A stretch of 64,000 nt of DNA from Mucilaginibacter sp. (GTDB lineage Bacteria > Bacteroidota > Bacteroidia > Sphingobacteriales > Sphingobacteriaceae). The position numbers and the translations under genes are program-made. The notes under the pieces are model-generated. The model was not told the DNA's origin. It saw only the letters and a program-made list of their open reading frames with translations, and ran no database searches. The stretch is from NCBI RefSeq assembly GCF_028288185.1, contig NZ_JAQBOF010000007.1, positions 27,537 through 91,536 of the forward strand, in the 5' to 3' direction. The number at the start of each line of letters is the position of its first letter. Position 1 is the stretch's first letter. Positions 44,021-53,561 of the stretch are shown piece after piece.

Positions 44021-45208
44021 CTAAAACACCCTGCACAACAACCCCTTCAAATACTCTCCCTCGGGGAAAGATGACCTTACGGGATGATCTTCGGGTTGAC
44101 AAAACTGGTAGATAAATTGCACTTGTTTACCGGCATCTAAGGCCGCCCATGCGATTACCTGCTTAAATGTTTCCATATTCATGGCGCCAGAGCACGAATA
44201 AGTAGCCAGGAGGCCACCATTATTCAATAATAACATTGCCAACCTGTTTAGATCTTTATACGCCCTTGAGGCTCTATCCAGCGCCGAGCGCGATGGCGCG
44301 TATTTTGGCGGATCAAGCACGATGATATCAAACAGCTCCCCTTCTTCTCTAAAAACCCGCAATTGCTTGTTTACGTCAGATTGTACAGTAGTATGCTTTT
44401 TAGTATCCAGTTTATTTAACAGGATATTCTCCTTTAAAGTTTCAATGGCCAAAGCCGAGCTATCTACACTGGTAACAGATGCCGCGCCGTTATGTAATGC
44501 ATTTAACGTAAAGCCGCCTGTATAGCTAAAGCAATCCAACACTTTTTTATTTTTTGTGTGGGATGCTACTATTTTTCGATTATCGCGTTGGTCACAATAA
44601 AAGCCTGACTTTTGGCCTTCGGCAATATTGATGTTATAGATGATATTATTCTCTTTTACTTCTACAGATTCGGGCGGGTTATCACCAAACAACACTACGT
44701 TATCGGTTTCCAGGCCTTCGTGTTGTCTTGATGAGGCATCGCTTTTATCAAAAATACTTGTTGGTTTAAGCAAGCGCCTTAACTCGTCAATAATAACCGG
44801 CATCATTTTTTCAATGCCTGATGTTAGCACCTGTACCGCTAAATGATCAGCATATTTATCAACTATTAATCCGGGCAGATAGTCCGATTCGCTGAATATT
44901 AAACGGCAGGTATTGGTAATACCGGTGCTTAACAGCTCACTGCGGCCTGCTACTGCAACCGCTACTTTGTTACGGAACCAATCCTCATCAACCGTAATTT
45001 GCTCATCCCACTCCAATAAACGCAAAGCCACACGCGACTGATCATTATAAAATCCATAGGCCATAAAATCGCCTTTGGCATTTATAAGGCGTACAATATC
45101 ACCATTGGCGGGTTTGACTTTAACATTCTCTATCGCACCCGAAAAAACCCAGGGATGGCGATGAAGCACAGCTTTTTCTTTACCCTTTTTTAATACAATA
45201 TCAATCAT
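44021..45208 (-). CDS. RlmI-type class I rRNA methyltransferase
   Basis: A 395-residue S-adenosylmethionine-dependent methyltransferase of the RlmI/RlmK cytosine-5 group. The N-terminal PUA-like part (VLHRHPWVFSGAIENV) is followed by FYCDQRDNRKIV, the SAM motif VLDCFSYTGGFTLNAL, DIIVLDPPKYAPS and ATYSCSGAM, which holds the catalytic Cys. The exact base modified in 23S rRNA is not clear from sequence. Single gene; convergent with the sigma operon. Confidence 0.9.
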   Translation of the reverse strand: MIDIVLKKGKEKAVLHRHPWVFSGAIENVKVKPANGDIVRLINAKGDFMAYGFYNDQSRVALRLLEWDEQITVDEDWFRNKVAVAVAGRSELLSTGITNTCRLIFSESDYLPGLIVDKYADHLAVQVLTSGIEKMMPVIIDELRRLLKPTSIFDKSDASSRQHEGLETDNVVLFGDNPPESVEVKENNIIYNINIAEGQKSGFYCDQRDNRKIVASHTKNKKVLDCFSYTGGFTLNALHNGAASVTSVDSSALAIETLKENILLNKLDTKKHTTVQSDVNKQLRVFREEGELFDIIVLDPPKYAPSRSALDRASRAYKDLNRLAMLLLNNGGLLATYSCSGAMNMETFKQVIAWAALDAGKQVQFIYQFCQPEDHPVRSSFPEGEYLKGLLCRVF

Positions 45209-45213
45209 GGGTG

Positions 45214-45221
45214 CAAATGTA
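45214..45221 (-). promoter_or_regulatory. -7 box of the methyltransferase gene, 5 bases before the ATG
   Basis: TACATTTG on the minus strand fits TAnnTTTG, followed by CACCC and the ATG. Another near-leaderless candidate. No -33 match. Confidence 0.45.
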
Positions 45222-45455
45222 ATAATACATGGGTTAATAAATAACCGGCATCAAAAGCACCGGAAACAACAAGGAAGCCCTAACAACACGCAAACTAAAA
45301 ACAATGTACTTATTACAACAAAGGCAATTCTACCACTTGTTATATCTGATTAGTTAACTATATGTTACTATTCATTAAAATTCATTTATACCGGTAAACT
45401 TCAAAACATTTATAAAAAATCCAATGTTAACTAAAGCGAACATAAATTTACCAAC

Positions 45456-46364
45456 ATGAAAAAAAATCTCTTTTTGATTGCGCTCTTCGCACTCCTAATT
45501 TCGGCCTGCAACAAACAAATAGATAACATACAGCCGATAGCTTTAACTAATGACTTGAAAACTTCATTACTGTCATCATCTTCAATTAGGCTTGATACAA
45601 TTAAACAATGCACCCTTAATCAAGGTGCCAATCCATATTATTACATAACAGCTTTTACATACGTTGGCAAGTTGCTTCAAAGCTCAAATTCTAATAATCT
45701 ACAGAAAATCCCTGGCCCTGGTGGTGTGCCTCTTTATTACGGAACAAGTGTACGTACTTATTTTTATTACTATAATAACAATGACCAGCTTACCAACACA
45801 TTCATCTCCCCAATTCATGATGGTCCGGTCGCTCCCGAACAGCTTGAGAGCTCAAAGGTCACTTATGCGGACGGTCATATTGCTACTATTGAGTTTTTCA
45901 GGCAGCATGGCATATCTTGTAAAAAGTTTTTCCTTACTTACTCCAAAGATCAACTTACCGAAATCTATGAACCAAATACCGTTAAAATCAATTATGAGTA
46001 CGATGCTAAAGGTAACAATACCAAAGAAATTTACCAGCTGTTTATAAATGGAGCACCTATTCAGAATGCAGTAATCACCGAAATAAGCACTTTTGATGAT
46101 AAGGCCAATTTTCAAAAAGCGTTACCATTGTGGGTGTACTTTAAATGCTATGATTTAGCAAACATCGGCAAACCAGACATCGGGCTTGATTTTACTGTGC
46201 TTCAAAAAGGGTTTACTAATACACCAGGTGCTAACAATCCTTTAACACTTAGCACTAATGGTACTCAGTCAGCCTTTACCTACAAGTATTATGATAATAA
46301 TTACCCTTTTGAAATTAATGATTCGCAATACATTTGGCATTACAGCTATACTACTGTACAGTAA
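45456..46364 (+). CDS. Lipoprotein of unknown function
   Basis: A 302-residue protein with a lipobox (ALLISACN, Cys18), so likely anchored in the outer or inner membrane. It contains YEYDAKGNNTKEIYQ, like the short repeats of Bacteroidota YD-type or DUF4595-like lipoproteins, and several aromatic Tyr/Asn-rich stretches. I do not recognise a defined family. Single gene, followed by a strong terminator. Confidence 0.75.
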   Translation: MKKNLFLIALFALLISACNKQIDNIQPIALTNDLKTSLLSSSSIRLDTIKQCTLNQGANPYYYITAFTYVGKLLQSSNSNNLQKIPGPGGVPLYYGTSVRTYFYYYNNNDQLTNTFISPIHDGPVAPEQLESSKVTYADGHIATIEFFRQHGISCKKFFLTYSKDQLTEIYEPNTVKINYEYDAKGNNTKEIYQLFINGAPIQNAVITEISTFDDKANFQKALPLWVYFKCYDLANIGKPDIGLDFTVLQKGFTNTPGANNPLTLSTNGTQSAFTYKYYDNNYPFEINDSQYIWHYSYTTVQ

Positions 46365-46448
46365 ACAGATTAGCCTGCTGCGTTTATTGGTTACATATTT
46401 TTAACATGGTTGGCCCAAACCGATGAGCATACCATAAAATCCATCTCA

Positions 46449-46481
46449 CAAAAAAACCCGGCTTGCGGCCGGGTTTTTTAC
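46449..46481. terminator. Bidirectional terminator between the lipoprotein gene and degP
   Basis: AAAAACCCGGC-TTGCG-GCCGGGTTTTT: perfect stem of about 11 bases with A-run and T-run flanks. The adjacent genes converge. Confidence 0.9.
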
Positions 46482-46497
46482 TATATAATCACTATAA

Positions 46498-48048
46498 TTA
46501 ATTTAAAACAAACCTGTTGGTAAAGCTACGGCCGTCAACATCGCGGCCTGTTATAATTAGCTGTCCATCTCTTATACTGGTTATTGCTTTGTCAATATCG
46601 GCAACGCTATTTATAGGTTGTCTGTTAATCTCTGTTATTACTGAACCTACAGGTATATCTAAATCAGAAAACATACCGCCCTCGCGCACCTGCGTTACTA
46701 CAACTCCGCTGTTTACATGGAATTTGTTTTTTTGTGCCTGTGTTACCGGCATAAAGCTAGCACCCATTTTGTTATATAACTCTGTTGCCGAGCGATTGTT
46801 AACCGCCGTACGTACTACAGGAGTTTCAGCTTTAAGCATTACGGTAAAATTTTTCTCTGATCCGCCGCGCGAAACAGTAAGGTTAATTTTATCGCCCGGC
46901 TGTAAACGGGCCACACGTTCCTGCAAGTCAGACGACTCATAAACGGTAACACCTTCAACCTTGGTAATAATATCGCCTTCTTTTAAACCGGCAGCTTCGC
47001 CACCGCCACCAGGCACTATGCTTCTAATGTATAAACCATTGGTCTTATCGGTTTTTAAATCAGGGCTCGAACCAACCTCATTCAAATCAACAAAGCTAAC
47101 ACCTATTAAACCGCGTTTTACAGCGCCATATTTTTTAATATCGTTTAATACTTTTTTAGCCAAATTAATTGGGATAGCAAAGCCATAACCTTCGTATGAT
47201 CCGGTATGTGAGGCAATAGCCGAGTTAATACCAATCAGCTCGCCTTTAGTGTTTACCAACGCGCCGCCGCTGTTGCCTGGGTTAATAGCGGCATCGGTTT
47301 GTATAAACGACTCAATACCTGTTTTAACTTTAGGTTCTTGCGAACGTCTGCTGGTTGGGCCAAACGGATTTTCGTCCTGGCTATCATCCTCCTGGCCAAT
47401 AATACCAATACCACGGCCTTTAGCGCTAACAATACCTGCTGTAACGGTTGATGTTAAGTTAAACGGATTACCAACTGCTAATACCCACTCGCCTACCTTT
47501 GCATCGTCAGAGTTACCTAGTTTTACAATAGGCAGGTCTGTGGCGTCTATCTTAATTAAAGCAAGATCGGTATTTGGGTCTGTACCAATTACTTTAGCGG
47601 TAAAGTGGCGGTGATCATTAGTAGTGATATCAATCTTATCAGCTTTTGCTACAACATGGTTGTTAGTCACAATATAGCCGTCAGGCGATATAATTACACC
47701 CGATCCTGATGCCATTTGCGGGGCCATTTGGCGCGGCGTACCACGCTGGCCAAACATATCGCCAAACATTTGTTGCAAACGATCTTGCTGTGAGTTTTGT
47801 GCAGTATTTGAATAAGTGGTTTTAATATAAACTACCGCCGGTGTAACCGCGGCTGCAGCCTGCGTAAAATCAACCTCACCTGCTGACGATGTAATACCTG
47901 ACGATAAATGATTACTTGCAAAGTAAACATTTTGCTTATCGTCAAAACTCATGTTATCAGCATACTTCTTTTCGATCACTTTGTAAGTACCAAGCGCCAT
48001 AGCACCGCCTACAAAAGCCGTTAATAATGTTAAACCAATTCTTTTCAT
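46498..48048 (-). CDS. DegP/HtrA periplasmic serine protease
   Basis: A 516-residue Do-type protease for envelope protein quality control. N-terminal membrane anchor or signal (1-24), trypsin domain with His131 (TNNHVV), Asp161 (NTDLALI) and Ser260 (NPGNSGGAL), then two PDZ domains (RGLIGVSF region and the last 90 residues). All catalytic residues are present. A Gln/Met-rich loop (RLQQMFGDMFGQRGTPRQM) near residue 90-110 resembles the LA loop. degP or degQ would both fit. Confidence 0.95.
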   Translation of the reverse strand: MKRIGLTLLTAFVGGAMALGTYKVIEKKYADNMSFDDKQNVYFASNHLSSGITSSAGEVDFTQAAAAVTPAVVYIKTTYSNTAQNSQQDRLQQMFGDMFGQRGTPRQMAPQMASGSGVIISPDGYIVTNNHVVAKADKIDITTNDHRHFTAKVIGTDPNTDLALIKIDATDLPIVKLGNSDDAKVGEWVLAVGNPFNLTSTVTAGIVSAKGRGIGIIGQEDDSQDENPFGPTSRRSQEPKVKTGIESFIQTDAAINPGNSGGALVNTKGELIGINSAIASHTGSYEGYGFAIPINLAKKVLNDIKKYGAVKRGLIGVSFVDLNEVGSSPDLKTDKTNGLYIRSIVPGGGGEAAGLKEGDIITKVEGVTVYESSDLQERVARLQPGDKINLTVSRGGSEKNFTVMLKAETPVVRTAVNNRSATELYNKMGASFMPVTQAQKNKFHVNSGVVVTQVREGGMFSDLDIPVGSVITEINRQPINSVADIDKAITSIRDGQLIITGRDVDGRSFTNRFVLN

Positions 48049-48094
48049 GTTATTAATCTTTATAATTCTGTTTGTTATACTTATTTTTGTATTT

Positions 48095-48126
48095 CAAATT
48101 TAATACCATATAGACGGTAAATGCAA
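48095..48126 (-). promoter_or_regulatory. degP promoter
   Basis: On the minus strand, TTG (48126-48124), 21 bases, then TAAATTTG (48102-48095), a match to the Bacteroidota consensus. Transcript start near 48090, about 40 bases before the ATG. Confidence 0.55.
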
Positions 48127-48213
48127 CCATAAGTTATACGGTTTTGTGTTAAAAAATGTTAAATTTAAACTAAGGACCTATTTTGTTGTTTTGGCCCCGC
48201 GTTTTGAAACTAT

Positions 48214-48319
48214 AAGCCCCCTCTAAATCTCCCCCGGTAGGGGAGACTTTTGGGAGCGTTTTATCTTTAGTGTTATATTTTAAAGCCCTCCCTACCGGGG
48301 AGGGTTTGGGTGGGGCTTG
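48214..48319. repeat. CTCTAAATCTCCCC intergenic repeat (copy at dapF)
   Basis: AAGCCCCCTCTAAATCTCC with GGTAGGGGAGA, and the converse CCCTCCCTACCGGGGAGGG plus TGGGTGGGGCTT. Outer arms AAGCCCC/GGGGCTT pair. Ends 13 bases before the dapF start. Confidence 0.75.
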
Positions 48320-48332
48320 TTAATAATATACT

Positions 48333-49118
48333 GTGAAACTACATTTCTATAAATACCAGGGTGCAGGCAATGATTTTATTTTGGTTGATAACCGCGAAAA
48401 TGCTGTAAATCATCACAATGTAAAACTGATTGCTCATTTATGCGATCGCCGTTTTGGTATCGGTGGCGATGGTATTATGTTTTTACAGAATAAAGAAGGC
48501 TTTGATTTTGAGATGGTATATTACAATGCCGATGGCCAGCCAAGCAGCATGTGCGGCAACGGCGGGCGCTGCATTGTGGCCTTTGCCAAATTCCTGGGCA
48601 TCATCAACACCGAGACGGATTTTTTGGCAGTTGACGGCCCGCATCATGCCAAAATTTCAGAAACCGACGATTGGGTGAGCCTGCAAATGATAGATGTTGA
48701 TACTATTACCAACGATGCTGACGCTTATGTATTAAACACCGGCTCGCCGCATTATGTTGCTCTGGCTAATGACCTGGCTAACAAAGATGTTTATACTGAA
48801 GGCTACGCCATACGCAACAATGAAACTTATCATGCAAACGGCATCAACGTAAATTTTGTTGAGCCAAAAGCCAACGGTTATTTTGTGCGAACCTTTGAGC
48901 GTGGCGTAGAAGACGAAACCTATGCCTGCGGAACAGGTGTTACTGCCGTTGCTCTGGCCATGGCCAAACACAACCACCAAACCGGCAGCATAGAAACACC
49001 CATAAAAGTTTTAGGCGGCGATTTGAATATCCGCTTTAATTATGATGGCATCAGCTTCACCAAGATCTTTTTAGAAGGACCTGCTGTGCAGGTTTTTGAG
49101 GGGGAAGTGGAGATATAA
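48333..49118 (+). CDS. dapF: Diaminopimelate epimerase
   Basis: DapF converts LL- to meso-diaminopimelate for lysine and peptidoglycan. The 261-residue product has GAGNDFILVDN, catalytic Cys74 in MCGNGGRC and Cys199 in YACGTGVTA, the pair needed for racemisation. The start is GTG at 48333, directly before KLHFYKYQGAGND; no ATG fits. Length is normal. Confidence 0.96.
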   Translation: MKLHFYKYQGAGNDFILVDNRENAVNHHNVKLIAHLCDRRFGIGGDGIMFLQNKEGFDFEMVYYNADGQPSSMCGNGGRCIVAFAKFLGIINTETDFLAVDGPHHAKISETDDWVSLQMIDVDTITNDADAYVLNTGSPHYVALANDLANKDVYTEGYAIRNNETYHANGINVNFVEPKANGYFVRTFERGVEDETYACGTGVTAVALAMAKHNHQTGSIETPIKVLGGDLNIRFNYDGISFTKIFLEGPAVQVFEGEVEI

Positions 49119-49189
49119 ATCGTGCAGGTGGCTCTTGCACAAATTCAGAGCAACTAAATACAAAGATGCTGTTTCCTAAAAATTTTTCA

Positions 49190-49375
49190 GAGGCATAGCC
49201 TCGGCCAATGTTGGTAGCAACGGGTTTCAACCCGTTGAATTTAAATCACGAATTAGTCAAGAGCCATAGGCTCGGCCCATATAAATGTATCGTACCTATG
49301 GTACTCATTCCACGTTCTGTTATTTCCACCGGGTTAAAACGCGGTGCTACAAAATATTCGAGTTGATGGCTCTGT
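49190..49375. repeat. Modular palindrome cluster (ATA-loop hairpins and CAACGGGTT)
   Basis: Hairpins GAGGC-ATA-GCCTC (49190-49202), GAGCC-ATA-GGCTC (49261-49273) and TACC-TAT-GGTA (49293-49303), plus CAACGGGTT-TC-AACCCGTTG (49218-49237) and a partner CCGGGTTAAAACGCGGTG near 49340. The first two are each followed by GGCC. No gene lies in the 411-base gap between dapF and the helicase gene. Confidence 0.65.
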
Positions 49376-49529
49376 TATTAAATCCAACCTACCGATGGTT
49401 AATGACTTAATAGCCCTTATCCACACTGTTAATAATTATTTAACCCAAAACATTTTTTCTTCCTGCAAATTCTAAGTACGTTTGAATTTTTTGTTGATGT
49501 AGCTTCTCTTAAATTTTTTCAAGAAGCTA

Positions 49530-52421
49530 ATGTTAAGAGTAGACAGTTCAAAACCTTGCCAGATTATTTATGCCATAGCCCGGCACGAATATTTAGGTTA
49601 TGTTATTGAACCACATATAGTTCAGCTAAATCCAAACGGCGAATTTTCTTTAACCCACCAGCGGTTATTCTCAAACACAGCAACCGAGTTTGTTCATTGT
49701 ATTGATGAAACGGATTTAAAGCTTATCAAGCTCTTAGAAGAAATCGAACAAGGTAACATCATCAAGAAATTTTATAAAAAACCTATCCGTCCGTCCGAGT
49801 TCTTTTCCAAAATATTTACCGAGCAGCTTTTTGATACCATCCGCCCAAAAATAGAAAAGAAGATGGCCGATGCGTTAAACTTGCTGGGCGACAAACAGGT
49901 TTACCAAATGAGCAAGGAGGGCTACCCAGCCGAACGTAAGCTACAAATTGCTGATGAACCGGTTTCGGTGCTTTTCCATTTCCGCCGGAACGAGGAAGAG
50001 ATCCGCTACTTCCCTACTATTAAATACAAGGGTATGCGTATCGAGTTTATGTTCAAAAACGCCGAGATCATTTGTAACTACCCCGCCTGGATGCTGATGG
50101 ACGATACCCTTTACCATTTTGATAAAGAGATTGAAGGTAAAAAGCTATTGCCTTTTTTAAATAAGCGGTACATCGCTATCCCAAGATCATCGGAGCAATC
50201 TTACTTCGAAAAATTTGTTGCTCCGCTGATAGAAAAGCATAATGTATATGCCGAGGGCTTTACCATTGATACCGAAAAGCACGATGCGCTGCCCATGCTA
50301 AAACCGATATATGTGGAGGGCGGCACATCGCAGCTACAATTGTATTTTAAATACGCCGGTTATATTTTTTCTTATGGCGATGGCCGACATATTTCTGTGC
50401 GCATGGAAAAGCAGGGCGATAACTATACGTTCCATCGCATTAAACGCTCGGTAACCTGGGAAAAAAACAAGCTAGCGCAACTAGAGGAATTAGGGCTAAA
50501 AACAGTTTCTTCTCTATTTCAAAACCTGGAGGTTGTGCATAATGAAGATGATACCAACCAGGCTCATTCTATATTTGAGTGGCTAAACCAGCATCATGAT
50601 GAGCTAATCGACCTGGGCTTTGAGATAGAACAACCCGAAGGCCAAAAACGCTACGTATTTGGTACCAGCAAAATAGATTTGGAGGTTAAAGAGGATAACG
50701 ATTGGTTTGATATTAACGCCTATGTTTATTTCGGGCCGTACCGTATTCCGTTTATCCAGCTAAAAAATCATATCCTCAACCATAAAAAAGAATTTACGCT
50801 GCCATCCGGCGAGATAGCGGTTATTCCGGAGAAATGGTTCTCGCAATATGGCAACCTGCTGCACTTTAGTGAGGGCGGCAATCAGCTTAAACTGCGACGC
50901 CACCACATAGGTTTGGTAAACGACCTGGCTGGCGAAATGGCCGAAGTAACCATGAGCCGCAAACTGCAAAAGCTAACCGACTTTGACCAGTTGGACGAAG
51001 TGGCTATGCCTGCCCACTTTTCGGGCAGTTTAAGGCCTTATCAGCAGGCGGGCTATAACTGGTTTCACTTTTTAAAGAATTATCATTTTGGCGGCTGTTT
51101 GGCCGATGATATGGGGTTGGGTAAAACCATACAAACCCTGGCTTTACTACAAAAGCATAAAGAAGATACTGAAGCCGAAGGCGGCAAAAGCACATCACTG
51201 GTTATTATGCCAACCTCGCTGATCTATAACTGGCTAAATGAGGCTAAAAAGTTTACGCCGAAATTAAGACTGATGGTGCATACCGGTACTTTCCGCTATA
51301 AATCGCCGGAGGTGTTTGCCAATTATGATGTAGTGATAACCACTTACGGCATTAGCCGCATAGATATTGAACTGCTTAAAGCCTACTTTTTTGATTATGT
51401 GATATTGGATGAAAGCCAGAATATTAAGAACCCATCGTCCAAATCGTTCCAGTCGGTTAAACAATTAAAATCGAGGTTTAAGCTGATATTGAGCGGTACA
51501 CCGGTTGAAAATTCGGTAAATGATTTATGGACACAGATGTCGTTCATCAATCCCGGTTTGTTGGGTACACAGCAATACTTTCTCAATGAGTTTGTAACAC
51601 CTATCGAAAAGAAAAAAGACGAGGATAAAGCCAAAAAGCTACAAGCATTAATAAAACCATTCGTACTGCGCCGCACCAAAGAACAGGTAGCAACCGAGCT
51701 GCCGCCAAAAACCGAGAACTTATTCTATTGCCAGATGAGCGAGGAGCAGGCATCGGTGTACGAAGAGGTAAAATCAGAATATCGCAACGAACTATTAAAA
51801 AGCCTGGAGGACGGCACCTTCGCCAAAACCCAGATACAGGTATTGCAGGGATTGACCAAATTGCGCCAGATAGCCAATCACCCTTACATGATAGACCAGA
51901 ATTACGAGGGTGATTCGGGCAAGTTTGAGAGCGTTACGCATACGCTGAACACCGTATTAGATGGCGGGCATAAGGTGCTGATATTCTCTCAATTTGTAAA
52001 GCAATTAACTATCTATCGTAATCATTTTGATGAGCAGCATATCCCATACGTATATCTTGATGGTGCTACCCAAAACCGTGGCGATGTGGTTAAGCAATTC
52101 CAGGAAGATAAAAGTACGCGGGTGTTTTTGATCTCCATAAAAGCCGGCGGCGTGGGTCTTAATTTGACCGAGGCTGATTACGTTTTCATCCTCGACCCAT
52201 GGTGGAATCCTGCTGTCGAGCAACAAGCTATTGACCGTACACATCGCATAGGGCAAACCAAAAATGTGTTTATCTACAAGTTCATCACTAAAGATACTGT
52301 AGAAGAAAAAATACTAGCCCTGCAACAGCGCAAGCTCAGCATGTCGCGCGCGTTAATCACTACCGAAGAGAGTTTTATTAAGTCGCTGTCGGCGGATGAT
52401 ATTAAGGAGATATTGGGGTAA
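49530..52421 (+). CDS. SNF2-family DEAD/DEAH helicase-like ATPase
   Basis: A 963-residue protein. The C-terminal half is a Snf2 ATPase: LADDMGLGKTIQTLALL (motif I, near residue 530), VIMPTSLIYNW, ILDESQNIKNP (DExx box), LSGTPVENSVNDLW (motif III), FSQFVKQL, LISIKAGGVGLNLTEA and RTHRIGQ. The N-terminal half is an uncharacterised region found in bacterial SNF2 proteins. DNA or RNA-polymerase remodelling is likely; the target is unknown. Single gene. Confidence 0.92.
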   Translation: MLRVDSSKPCQIIYAIARHEYLGYVIEPHIVQLNPNGEFSLTHQRLFSNTATEFVHCIDETDLKLIKLLEEIEQGNIIKKFYKKPIRPSEFFSKIFTEQLFDTIRPKIEKKMADALNLLGDKQVYQMSKEGYPAERKLQIADEPVSVLFHFRRNEEEIRYFPTIKYKGMRIEFMFKNAEIICNYPAWMLMDDTLYHFDKEIEGKKLLPFLNKRYIAIPRSSEQSYFEKFVAPLIEKHNVYAEGFTIDTEKHDALPMLKPIYVEGGTSQLQLYFKYAGYIFSYGDGRHISVRMEKQGDNYTFHRIKRSVTWEKNKLAQLEELGLKTVSSLFQNLEVVHNEDDTNQAHSIFEWLNQHHDELIDLGFEIEQPEGQKRYVFGTSKIDLEVKEDNDWFDINAYVYFGPYRIPFIQLKNHILNHKKEFTLPSGEIAVIPEKWFSQYGNLLHFSEGGNQLKLRRHHIGLVNDLAGEMAEVTMSRKLQKLTDFDQLDEVAMPAHFSGSLRPYQQAGYNWFHFLKNYHFGGCLADDMGLGKTIQTLALLQKHKEDTEAEGGKSTSLVIMPTSLIYNWLNEAKKFTPKLRLMVHTGTFRYKSPEVFANYDVVITTYGISRIDIELLKAYFFDYVILDESQNIKNPSSKSFQSVKQLKSRFKLILSGTPVENSVNDLWTQMSFINPGLLGTQQYFLNEFVTPIEKKKDEDKAKKLQALIKPFVLRRTKEQVATELPPKTENLFYCQMSEEQASVYEEVKSEYRNELLKSLEDGTFAKTQIQVLQGLTKLRQIANHPYMIDQNYEGDSGKFESVTHTLNTVLDGGHKVLIFSQFVKQLTIYRNHFDEQHIPYVYLDGATQNRGDVVKQFQEDKSTRVFLISIKAGGVGLNLTEADYVFILDPWWNPAVEQQAIDRTHRIGQTKNVFIYKFITKDTVEEKILALQQRKLSMSRALITTEESFIKSLSADDIKEILG

Positions 52422-52422
52422 T

Positions 52423-52497
52423 AAGCCCCTCCCAAACCCTCCCCGGCAGGGAGGGCTTTAAAAAGTCTCCCCACCGGGGGGAGATTTAGAGAGGGCT
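52423..52497. repeat. CCTCCC...AGATTTAGAGAGGG intergenic repeat
   Basis: AAGCCCCTCCCAAACCCTCC with GGCAGGGAGGGCTTT, then AGTCTCCCCACCGGGGGGAGA and TTTAGAGAGGGC. Same family as 48214-48319, in the opposite order. Starts two bases after the helicase stop codon. Confidence 0.75.
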
Positions 52498-52549
52498 CAA
52501 ACACCCGCTCCACTTTCTTGTTACTTTACATATAATTTCACTGTTAAAA

Positions 52550-53461
52550 ATGAGTAAGCATATTCTATTAACCGGCGGTACAGGTTTATTAGGCACCAAA
52601 CTTACCCGGCTTTTATTAGCAAAAGGCTATTCAGTAAGTCATTTAAGCCGTACATTCAATAATAATGATAGCCGGGTACAAACTTATTTATGGGATGTAC
52701 ATGCAGGCCAAATTGACGAACACGCTATTAATGGAGTTGATATCATAATCCACCTGGCAGGTGCCGGAGTTGCCGAAGAGCGCTGGACTGACAAACGTAA
52801 AAAGGAGATCATAGAAAGCCGCACCAAATCCATTGGCCTTATTTATAAATTGCTAAAAAGAAAGGAGCATACGGTTACTAAAATCATCTCGGCATCAGGG
52901 AGTGGATATTATGGCGACAGAGGCGATGAACTACTTACAGAAACAAGCGCACCCGGCACAGATTTCCTGGCCAGCGTATGCCTGCAATGGGAGCACGCTG
53001 TTGATGCCGGCGAAAGCCTGGGCCTGCAGCTATTAAAGTTTCGCACTGGTGTAGTGTTAGATGCCAAAGGCGGCGCTTTAGCCAAACTGGCGGCGCCGAT
53101 AAAATTTGGGATTGGTTCGCCTTTGGGTACCGGCAAACAATGGGTACCCTGGATACATGAGGAAGATGTTATCGACATGTATTTATACGGAATAGAAAAC
53201 GAAGATCTAACCGGCGTTTACAACATGGTTGCCCCAAACCCGGTTACCAATAAACAATTAACACAGGCAATTGCTAAAGAGCTGCACCGGCCCTTATTAC
53301 TACCCAAGGTCCCGGCTTTTGCTTTACAATTGTTGCTAGGCGAGATGAGCACTATAGTTTTAGGCGGCACAAAAGTATCGGCACAAAAAATTGAGGATGC
53401 CGGGTTTAAGTTTAAATATCCTACTTTAACCTGGGCCTTGAAAGAGATTTATAAAAAATAA
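52550..53461 (+). CDS. TIGR01777-family NAD(P)-binding epimerase-like protein
   Basis: A 303-residue cytosolic Rossmann-fold protein of the extended short-chain family. ILLTGGTGLLGTKLT (residues 5-19) binds the cofactor, and SASGSGYYGDRGDE replaces the usual YxxxK region, as in the TIGR01777 group (E. coli YfcH-like). VPWIHEEDVI and NMVAPNPVTNKQ are typical. The substrate is unknown. Confidence 0.88.
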   Translation: MSKHILLTGGTGLLGTKLTRLLLAKGYSVSHLSRTFNNNDSRVQTYLWDVHAGQIDEHAINGVDIIIHLAGAGVAEERWTDKRKKEIIESRTKSIGLIYKLLKRKEHTVTKIISASGSGYYGDRGDELLTETSAPGTDFLASVCLQWEHAVDAGESLGLQLLKFRTGVVLDAKGGALAKLAAPIKFGIGSPLGTGKQWVPWIHEEDVIDMYLYGIENEDLTGVYNMVAPNPVTNKQLTQAIAKELHRPLLLPKVPAFALQLLLGEMSTIVLGGTKVSAQKIEDAGFKFKYPTLTWALKEIYKK

Positions 53462-53463
53462 TC

Positions 53464-53548
53464 TGTTATTGCGAGGAGGAACGACAAAGAATCGCGAACT
53501 GTTATCCGCATTGCCTCCTTGCGATTGCCACGCTTCACTGCAATGACA
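53464..53548. repeat. REP-like palindrome, CGTCATTGCGAG family (copy 3, degenerate)
   Basis: TGTTATTGCGAGGAGGAACGAC...ATTGCC and GGCAATC-type words with CACTGCAATGACA at the end. Arms match copies 1 and 2 less closely. Fills the gap before the photolyase gene. Confidence 0.65.
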
Positions 53549-53561
53549 CACAAGGAATTAT

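Noticed and set aside
49190..49375. CRISPR array
   Set aside because: Repeats are short palindromes of differing sequence and spacing with no constant repeat-spacer pattern and no cas genes nearby.
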